From Lucinisca nassula (Eukaryota > Mollusca > Bivalvia > Lucinida > Lucinidae): 64,000 nucleotides of DNA. Location: contig OY757010.1 of the NCBI GenBank assembly GCA_963580285.1, positions 216,548,204-216,612,203 on the forward strand, read 5' to 3'. Below are positions 56,888 to 64,000 of the stretch, one piece after another; within the stretch, counting starts at the first letter, position 1, and each line of letters opens with the position of its first letter. Both the position numbers and the translations under genes were made by a program. The notes under the pieces were generated by a model. The model was given only the letters and a program-made list of their open reading frames with translations. It had not been told where the DNA came from and searched no databases.

Positions 56888-57777
56888 TGTGATAGAGACA
56901 GGTCAGTGCCTTAGTTATTTTCGTGTGTTTTATGTGCCTCCACGTGAGTGAAATACCAAAACAATTTCAGGATTTATTATGGTGAAAAGACAATAACAGT
57001 ATCTACTTTCGTTTTCCATATATCTGAACATATCATGAGAACGCCTTTAAAGCGTCCAGTGAAATGACTTATTTTCAGCCATTGTTGCCTCCCTTGAAAT
57101 CACCAACGTTATACAAACGTTTTAATACTATCGGTTTGCATCGGAACCAATAGATAACACCATTTCATAGTAATATTTAATATTATACACTTATCCTTCA
57201 AACAAGTGTCAGTGAGCCAGTCAATTTAGTTGTTTGCAAGGTGGGCAACTCTGACTTATACCTGTTTCTTACTTTTGTCCCAATAGGACACCCAAGTAGT
57301 TACGGGTTTAGATCGCTTTTGGCCGAACCGGTCTTTTGCTTTCTACAAAATCTAAGGGTTTAAATCTTATCCCTACTTTTGCCTCCCCGAGGCTCCCAGG
57401 TGGGGTGAGAATTTCATATAGTGCATTCATTTTCTTAAGCAGCTTTCAATTTAAACACCTAGCTGATACCTAATTGTAAATAAATTTAAAAACATGTTGC
57501 TATTCTCTGTGATCACCGTATCACCATATCCAGTGATACGAACTTGAAAACTTACCTGTTGTCCGTCTGTCTGACTGTCCGTCCGTCCGTCCGTCAGTCA
57601 GTAACCCGACAGGCAGGTGATTTTCTTTGCCACTGTTCCCAGGAAGACTTAACTTTTCTAGCAAAACACAACGCAAAGTCATAAGAGTTTTCCTCTGAAT
57701 GTTGGCAAATTATTAGCCTAGTGGTGGTCTCGGACTAGACGCTTTATCCTAGCCCGACCCCCTTCTAGCCTACTACA
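56888..57777 (+). repeat. LTR 13, right end of the array
   Basis: 890 bp, TGTGATAG...CTACTACA, with an internal deletion of about 30 bp after GAACCGGTC (near 57333) and more substitutions than the other LTRs. It is the only LTR here that borders unrelated DNA at its true 3' end. Confidence 0.9.
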
Positions 57778-59350
57778 ATAGTATAAACGATACAAACACC
57801 CAAAGACAGACCATAACAAAAATAAACCGCGACAGACGAACCGCCATGGAACGGTCAGTGAAACGAATTCCACTGAGAGGCTTAAATCGATTATACGTGG
57901 CCACAACCCTCGCTCTTGCTCCCGTCGCGATTTAGATAAATCATTTTGTTCACTCCGCACGTAGGCCTCTTAACTCTTCGGTGCATTATCTGCGTGAACA
58001 AAAAAAGACTAACAACCACAGAGATGAAACAATGGTGAGGACTCGATAGCAAGAAACCACTGAAATTCTGGAGCAAAAGAAAACCAACAGTTAGACTCCG
58101 ATGGACCCTTCCAGAGACAGAGCATCAGGCACCAACCAACATCACAAAGAATTAGATAACCTCTAATTCTCAGTAAGACTTCCCGCAGGAACCGTAATCG
58201 GATCTGAGGCCTGATCCACCGGCGTGCAATTAAAGAGATAAGCAAAGTAATCAACCGTGATGGGGTTAACTACCAGGCATGCAATCTGTCGCATAAATAT
58301 TAATGTTGTGCTCAATCTTTTAATATCGAAGACTGATTTTACGAAATTGGGTGCGTAAGTCATTGCGGTTATATATTTTTCTGAATTTCAATACTAAGCC
58401 ACAATAAAATTCGAGTTCCGATAGACCTTGTTGCAGAAGAGATTTAAGTCCAATATTGAATTTTGAAATTATATCAGAATGAGGTCTATAAAGTTTTTGA
58501 AAAGGCTTTGCGTAGTTTATGGTACCGATAACCCTGATTAAGAAGTTTAGCAGTTAATAATTTATTACGTGTTTTGAAATCAGTTACATGACTACACACA
58601 CTGGCAAATCGCATTAGTTGGTACTTACTTACTTACTTACTTACTTTTTTACTTACTATTAATTGCGAAATACAAACGTCATAGATTGGTGCACGAGGAA
58701 CAGAAAAGGAAAATTTACAATCTCAAAAGAAAAATCATCGCTTTTATCATACATTTTGCCAGAAACAAACCCATCTGCAATAGAAAGATGTAAATCCCAA
58801 AACGGGGCATCGGTATAAGAAGATTTCGCAGTTCTTGGGGTAAATATTCCTGATCAAACAATCGAAATAGGTATTGTCAGTATTTAATAAATCATCCAAA
58901 TATCTAGAAGACGAGCTAAAAGCTTCAACGATTTCAGATTGGTTTTCAGCGGAAAGGGACATCATGAATTCTCTCTCATAACAAACAAAAAAAACCCAGA
59001 TCAGCCACAAGGGGTGGGCAGTTAGTACCCATCGGAATACCCACAACTTGTCTAAATAACTTAGTACCAAATCTTATGCTCTCCAGAAGTGAAAAAAACA
59101 TTTCTTTCATTACATGCAAGATAGAGGGAGTCATCCCTATGAAATGTCCATTCAATTAAATCATTAATTTTTTTCTATTATAACATTATGAGGAAGTGTA
59201 GTGTAAATGTTGGAAAAATCATAAGTAGACAGACTTGTAGGACGAAAACATCTGGATTTCAATTAATTTAAAACTTCGTTAGATTTTTATAGACCAAAAC
59301 AGATCTTTACCTGATCTTTCGAAGACTTTGTCGCATTATTTTATCACATG
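57778..59350 (-). pseudogene. Penelope-like element, RT to 3' UTR (decayed)
   Basis: Reading on the minus strand: RT fingers remnant (59350-59190, the segment homologous to 3565-3725), palm with SRYLDDLLN (58747-59070), thumb, stop near 58190, and 3' UTR to 57778. Several frameshifts are present and a TTAC microsatellite interrupts it. It shows, in one copy, that the RT is followed directly by the 3' UTR with no GIY-YIG domain. The LTR array borders it inside the 3' UTR. Confidence 0.8.
58623..58660. repeat. TTAC microsatellite
   Basis: About six TACT/TTAC repeats plus a T-rich interruption, inserted in the PLE RT between the thumb and palm segments. Confidence 0.8.
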
Positions 59351-59369
59351 CTTTTTATAAGCCTACTGT

Positions 59370-60353
59370 CTCATCTCCTTTTCTCGAGACATTCCCATCC
59401 TAAGTTTTTCAGTATTCCAGTCATACCTCCAGTTTCAAAGCTGTAATTTTACGTAACAAATCCTGCTGCCCTATTCTGATTTTTTTTTCAATTTCTTCCT
59501 GAAGGACCACTCCATGGGGGTCCCATACACTACCATAGTCCTAAATGGGGTGAACAAGTCATTTATACGCTGCTTCTTTTACATCTTTGGGACATTGATA
59601 AAGATTTCGCCTAAAGAAGCCAATTGTTCTATAAGCTTAGTACACATGTTGCTAATATCAGTATGCCATCTCCTGTTATAGGAGATGGTCACACCAAGGT
59701 ATTTAATGAAATCCACATTTACGAGGACCGATCCCTCTAAAGTGTAAGAAGCCTCAAGTTTGTTTGTTCTTTCAAGGTATCTTCATGATATTGCATTTCA
59801 ATGGCTGAAATTCCATTTCCCATTTTCTCGCCCAACACCCTGATCTATCTTTATGCCTCTGAAGATTCAATGAACCCTCTGCGTCTCTAATTTTACGACA
59901 GAAAACGCAGCCACCTGCGAAAAGTCTTATTTCATATCAATATCATTGAAAATATCATTTATGTACAAAGAAAACAACAATGAACTCAAAACACGCCCTT
60001 TTGTGACACCGAAGAAAACTGGGGCCCACCCTGAATTTTCCCCATTTAAAACAACTCGTTTTCTGTAGCTGAGGAATAAATCTACCCATTTAAGGGTATT
60101 TCCACCAATGCCGAAGTGATATAGTTTGCTTGTTTGTAGGGCATGGGGGTGTGTCAAACGCTTTTTCAAAATCCAGGATAAATGTATCAAACTGTCCTCC
60201 TTTGTCAAAGAGTTCTACCCAATAATTTATTACTACGGTCAGCTGAGGTTCACATTTGTGTTCTTTTTCCTAAAGACATACTGTCTGTCAGACAAAAATG
60301 GTGTTAATCCAAGTGAGCCATAATATTTGAGCAAACAATATGTTTGAGACTTA
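59370..60353 (-). pseudogene. LINE reverse-transcriptase fragment (CR1/L2-like)
   Basis: On the minus strand a decayed RT reads from 60353 towards 59370. The best segment (60208-59927) shows GIGGNTLKWVDLFLSYRKR, then VTKGRVLSSLLFSLYINDIF, where the usual PQG and GPLLF motifs are degraded. Further on come a YLGVT-like stretch and a C-terminal region resembling the NLGWECLEKRR end of such RTs. Several stops and frameshifts occur. It may be the 3' half of the LINE whose endonuclease lies at 62170-62970. Confidence 0.7.
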
Positions 60354-60815
60354 AACTGTTGGACTTAAATGTCATCTGCAACACAGAAGCCTCCGTGGTG
60401 CAGTGGTTACGCTACTCGCCTTGTAAACCAGGGATCGCAGGATCGATCCCGGGCTTCTCCAGACTTTCGGATGAGTCTTTCAAACCGAAGCCCCGTCTCC
60501 GTATGACCTTTGCTGTTGGTGGGACGTAAAACTAAAACTCACTCACTCACTCATCTGCAACAAGGTCTATCGGAACCCGAATTTTATGGTGACTTAGTAT
60601 GTAAATTCAGAAACAAAATATATACTTGAAATGACTTCAGCACCCAATTTCGTAAATTCATTCTTCGATATAAAAGATTAGGGTACAACATAAATGTTAT
60701 ACAACAGACTGCGTGCATGCTAGTTAACCCAATCACGGTTGACAACTTTGCTTCACTCTTTAATTGCAAGCCGATGGGTCAGGTCTCACATTCTAACACG
60801 GTTCAAGCGTAAAGA
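60354..60815 (+). pseudogene. PLE RT C-terminal fragment (plus strand), split by a SINE
   Basis: It matches the end of the RT at 6660-6920 in the opposite orientation: GGACTTAAAT, then CTGCAACAAGGTCTATCGGAAC, then GTTGACAACTTTGCTTC near the stop. The SINE at 60384-60550 lies inside it. Confidence 0.75.
60384..60550 (+). mobile_element. tRNA-derived SINE
   Basis: A 167-bp element with a tRNA-like head: A box TGGTGCAGTGG, a CTTGTAAACCAGG anticodon-arm-like stretch (as in tRNA-Thr with anticodon TGT) and a B box GGATCGATCCC, one change from consensus. A short body and ACTC repeats at the 3' end follow. Target duplication TCATCTGCAACA at 60372-60383 and 60551-60562 is exact. Pol III transcription is expected from the boxes. 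Confidence 0.88.
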
Positions 60816-61345
60816 CTTATGGCGTTTATATTTCGCAATTAATTCGATTTGCCAGAGTGTGAAGTCATGTAACTGACTTCAACATTCGTAATAAATTGTT
60901 AACGGCTAAACATCGGAATTAGGGTTATCGGTACCATAAACTACGCAAATAAAAATCAAAAATGAGTTCCTTTAAGAGCAATGCAAATATTCATAATAAA
61001 GAAGATGGGTCATACTACGTAGTTTAAGCCTTTTCAAACTTTTATAGACGTCATTCTGATTTAATTTCAAAATTCAATATTGGACTTAGGTCTTTTCTGC
61101 CGGAGGGTCTGTCGGAGCCCGAGTTTTGTGGTGACTAAGTATATAAATTCAGAAAAAAATATATAACCGCAATCTTTTCGGCGCCCAGTTTCGTGGGGTC
61201 GTTCTTCGATGTGGGGGATTGGGTGCAGCGTGGGTGTTGTGCGACAGGCTGCGTGCGTCGTTGTTAGCCCGGTCACTGTTGGCAGCTTTGCTTTCCTCTT
61301 TAATTGCACGCCGGTGGGTCAGGCCTTTGATTCTATGACGGTTCC
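60816..61345 (+). pseudogene. PLE RT thumb to C-terminus (plus strand), second fragment
   Basis: It begins again upstream in the RT (TATGGCGTTTATATTTCGCAATT, as in the GVYISQLIRFAR segment) and runs through the QQGLSEPE-like region (about 61090-61140) to the RT end. About 70 bp of unrelated sequence lies at roughly 60950-61020. So two partial RT copies lie in tandem on this strand. Confidence 0.7.
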
Positions 61346-62170
61346 AGCGTAAAGGATTCTGTTGGTTGGTACCAGATTCTCTGTCTCTGGTCGGGCCCAT
61401 CGGAGTCTACCTGTTGGTTTTCTTTTGCTCCAGCATTTCAGTGGTTTCTTGCTGTCGAGTCCTCATTGTTGTGTCATCTCTTGGTTGTTTGATTTTTGTG
61501 TTCACGGAGATGTTGCATTGATGAGTTAGTAGGCCTTCATGCGGACTGAACGAAGTATTTGTCTTAATCGCGACGGAAGTAAGGGCGAGGATTGTGGCCA
61601 CGTAAAATCGATTTAAGCCCTCAGTGGAATTCATTCCGCTGACCGTTCCAAGGCGGTTATTCTGTCGCGGTTTATTTTGTTGTGGTTTGTCTTTGGGTGT
61701 TTGTGTCGCTTATATTATTTTATTTTGTCTGTTGGTCAGGCTTTCCGCTGTTGATGCTTCCATTGGGGTCTGTTAGTTAATTTTTGTGTTTCTTTCCCTT
61801 TGGTGTCTCTGATTGGAGCTGTGGGTTAATTGTATCGATTCCTGATCATTTTCTCCACTTCTATTTTACTGAGAATTATAATTTATTTTTATGTATTTTG
61901 GTTGGTGCCTGATGCTCAGTCTCTAGTCGGGTCCAACGGAGTCTAACTGTTGGTTTTCGTTTTCTCCAGCATTTCAGTGGTTTCTTGCTGTTGACCTCTC
62001 TCCGTTGTTTCGTCTCTGTGGTTGTTTTATTTTTGTGTTCTCGGAGATGTTGCACTGATGAGTTAAGAGGCCTTCATCTGGACTGAACAGATTGTTTGTC
62101 TAAATCGCGACAGATGTAAGGGCGAGGATTACGGCCGCGTAAAATCGATTTAAGCCCCAAGTGAAATTCT
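61346..62170 (+). repeat. PLE 3' UTR, tandemly repeated
   Basis: The 3' UTR block occurs twice: about 61346-61854 and 61855-62170. Each has GGTTGGTACC or GGTTGGTGCC near its start, CAGCATTTCAGTGGTTTC, the GATGAGTTA...AGGCCTTCAT segment and ATCGCGACRG. The second copy is cut at about 62170 by LINE sequence. No gene. Confidence 0.75.
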
Positions 62171-62970
62171 TTCCTCCCTCGCAAATTTTAACGCATCCTC
62201 CCTCGTAGCTTCATAATCAACTTTTTGGTACGAAAACATTTTTTCCGAGGTTTCTTTGGGGCTAGAATGCGTATCTTTAAAGATCCTGCAACAATGTCGT
62301 GATCACTAAGTTTGCCTGGAGAATGAATATCTTCAAACTGACCTAGTAAAGAGATGATAATCAAGTCTAAGGTATTCTGTCTAAGGTATTCTGATCGCGA
62401 GTAGGGAATTTAACCATTTGTTCCAAGCCATGATAATCAATTATGTCCAATAGTATTTGTCCTTCAGACTGTTTTTTCATTGTACCCGATTTTCTGCGTC
62501 TTTCAGGCCAAACGACTTGACTGAAGTTGAATTCACCTAGGACATGGCCCGATGAAAGTTTTACAACTTTATGTTGGGACTTTATGCAATTAAGATGGTC
62601 TCAAACAACTGGAAGTCGTCGACTGGACCACTCGGTTGACGATACCAGCTTGCCACAAAATGAGAAGTATTGTTTGTGAACACCTTAAACCAAACTGACT
62701 CTGAATCATTTCCGGTTCCATTTTTTGGCATATGAGAGATGTCTCTATGAATTATTAGCATCACTCCATCACCGTGCGCATTCTGTCTTTTCTGTATATA
62801 CTGTAATCACAAGTTTATGGGACAAAATTCAGAAGGTATGTTGGAGCTGTCAATCTTTATTTGCTAAAAAGCAGCAACATGTGGCTGGTGGGTATCGGGA
62901 AAAGCCAAGAGTTCAAAGATTTTGCCTCTGATACCATTGATTTTGATACTGATAAATGTTAAACCCTTCG
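62171..62970 (-). pseudogene. LINE endonuclease fragment (APE type)
   Basis: Minus-strand reading from about 62970 gives the start of an AP-like endonuclease (NGIRGK, with a DSSNIPSE stretch). VMLIIHRDIS and SVWFKVF follow (62764-62582), then the catalytic motif LSDHDIV (62294-62314), and it ends at about 62171. Small frameshifts and stops break it. The order and strand allow it to be the 5' half of the LINE at 59370-60353, with PLE DNA between, but the RT fingers are missing. Confidence 0.75.
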
Positions 62971-63099
62971 CAAAACTGGGCTTAGTTCTGTCAAGAGCCG
63001 GAGATGTACCTCTTTTTTCCCTTTACAGCGCTTCAAACTAGTAAAAACAGGTCACACAGGAAAGGCCACAATCCATAAACGCAGCCGTCTCAAGTCACC
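62971..63099. other. No gene recognised
   Basis: A short stretch between LINE and PLE remnants, with no domain or repeat recognised. Confidence 0.5.
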
Positions 63100-64000
63100 T
63101 ATAGAATGTGACACGGAGGCACACACAAAAACCGACGAAACATCAACCAACGGCACAAAGCCAAATAACTAACAAGACACTGCAAACGAACGATCGCCTT
63201 TGGACGGTTAGTAGTAAAAATATTGGGGTGGGGGTTGGGGGCTTCAACTCCGGTGTTTTTGAAAATTCAACCCTCGCCCTCAGTTCCAATAGAAAATTAA
63301 TCCGCATGGAAGCTTTCAAGCTCAACAGTGAGTCTTGATAAAATACATGGTAAAATGGTTATGTATAGATATCAGGGTTGAGCCCCCAACAACAATCCGA
63401 CGTCAGAGAAGAAGAAAACCACCAGTTAGAACACGGAGGGTCAAACCCAGGCAATATCTGGCTCCACCCTTCCCGAATTCAAAGGATTTAGGGTTGGATC
63501 GTCATCAAAGAACCTGGGTCCGGCCGACCGCCGTGCAACCAAAGAGCGAAGCAAAGATATCCACTGTAAAAGGGTCGACAACACGCGGTCTGTCGCATAA
63601 CATCCATGCTATAACCACTTTTCTAGTATTTAGCAACATTTTTTCTGAACTGACCAGAAAAATTATCACTACCTAGTATTCTTCTCAATTTTTAAACTAA
63701 ATCCCCGTAAAACTCAGGTTCCGACAGTCCCTGTTGCAGAGAAGGGCCACATTTAGAAATAATGTCGTGTTGTCGACGAAAGAATTTTGAAACGTTTTGT
63801 CTGGGGTCCGGCCGACCGCCGGGCAAACAAACAGTGAAGCAAAGATATCCACTGTAAAAGGGTCGACAACCGAACACGCTTTGGAAATCTCCTTTCTGAT
63901 GTCCCGGATTTCTGTGGAGTGTGCACCATGTTTGCTGATGTTGGCTCGGTCGGGATGCCTATAATTCTTAGGGTAGGCGTCTCTTGCCTGATGCCTCCAG
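63100..64000 (-). pseudogene. Diverged PLE fragment running off the window
   Basis: 3' UTR-like sequence at about 63180-63480 aligns in order with 6330-6600 (for example TCCGCATGGAAGCTTTC against TCCGCATGAAGGCCTCC). It is followed by the RT end (63480-63600) and thumb (63877-63692: FFRRQHDIIS, QQGLSEPEFYGDLV). A block of about 63 bp at 63520-63583 is repeated at 63808-63870. It is clearly more diverged than the other PLE copies, so probably a second subfamily. Confidence 0.65.

Larger units (their letters stand above)
7481..57777 (+). mobile_element. Tandem Ty3/gypsy array with shared LTRs (about 50 kb)
   Basis: All units are on the plus strand and separated by single LTRs or, at three points, by two LTRs back to back. 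The left edge is a truncated 3' tail fused to PLE sequence at about 7480. The right edge is a complete LTR end (CTACTACA) at 57777, in PLE 3' UTR sequence. Layout: partial ORF3 tail; a 5.7-kb composite unit three times (about 8470-14154, 14155-19858, 26559-32235); the complete-layout element 33186-43361; a 7.2-kb 5'-deleted unit twice (42445-49664, 49665-56887); final LTR. Shared LTRs and shared lesions indicate growth by recombination between LTRs, not independent integrations. Collapse or mis-joining in assembly cannot be excluded. Confidence 0.85.

Noticed and set aside
7481..57777. CRISPR array or other bacterial repeat system
   Set aside because: Repeats are whole retrotransposon segments of 0.5-7 kb. 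There are no short regular repeats with unique spacers and no bacterial genes.
60384..60470. tRNA-Thr gene
   Set aside because: The cloverleaf is imperfect, the B box is altered, and the sequence continues into a SINE body with an ACTC tail and target duplication.

Overview
The window is eukaryotic, intergenic and made almost entirely of transposable elements. No host protein gene, rRNA, functional tRNA gene, CRISPR array or bacterial operon was recognised. The mix points to a mollusc (bivalve or gastropod): Ty3/gypsy LTR elements, an APE-RT-RNase H LINE, Penelope-like elements (PLEs) with a GIY-YIG domain, a tRNA-derived SINE ending in ACTC repeats, GTCC-rich microsatellites and a satellite of about 144 bp. 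The species cannot be named from this.

Left flank (1-7480). Foldback/hairpin repeats (123-188, 738-837, 1070-1146, 1244-1357, 1763-1890, 2276-2341) are followed by eight units of the 144-bp satellite (about 2404-3560). Then come two head-to-tail PLE fragments on the minus strand: a 5' part (5805-3561; GIY-YIG first, then RT fingers) and, upstream of it in its own sense, the 3' part of another copy (7480-6090; RT palm to stop, then 3' UTR).

Central array (7481-57777). About 50 kb is a tandem array of one Ty3/gypsy family, all on the plus strand, in which neighbouring units share single LTRs (921 bp, TGTGATAG...CTACTACA). I count 13 complete or partial LTRs and ten copies of a 3' accessory gene (ORF3). 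The only complete-layout unit is LTR 33186-34104, tRNA-His-type PBS, ORF1 (34247-36016, Gln-rich, unknown), ORF2 gag-pol (36060-41282, intact), a frameshifted ORF3 (41674-42281), polypurine tract and LTR 42445-43361. ORF3 encodes a small basic protein with two C2H2 fingers. It lies where some retroelements carry env, and it has its own TATA box upstream and an AATAAA over its stop codon. To the left, a 5.7-kb composite unit occurs three times: LTR, ORF3 tail split by a foreign 824-bp solo LTR, truncated LTR, integrase fragment, ORF3. To the right, a 7.2-kb unit (LTR, gag-pol lacking its 5' end, ORF3) occurs twice and carries stops and a frameshift. A 5.7-kb I/Nimb-like LINE (20387-26121) sits in one LTR with a 15-bp target duplication.

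Right flank (57778-64000). This is a nest of decayed elements: a PLE (minus) abutting the last LTR, a LINE RT fragment (minus), a plus-strand PLE fragment holding a tRNA-derived SINE with a 12-bp target duplication, tandem PLE 3' UTR segments, a LINE endonuclease fragment (minus) and a diverged PLE fragment running off the window.

The most unusual material is the ORF3-bearing LTR family and its repeatedly recombined derivatives, including LTR-ORF3 mini-units made by joining two copies of TACAGATTGGT. Second is the PLE whose single frame is interrupted only by UGA.
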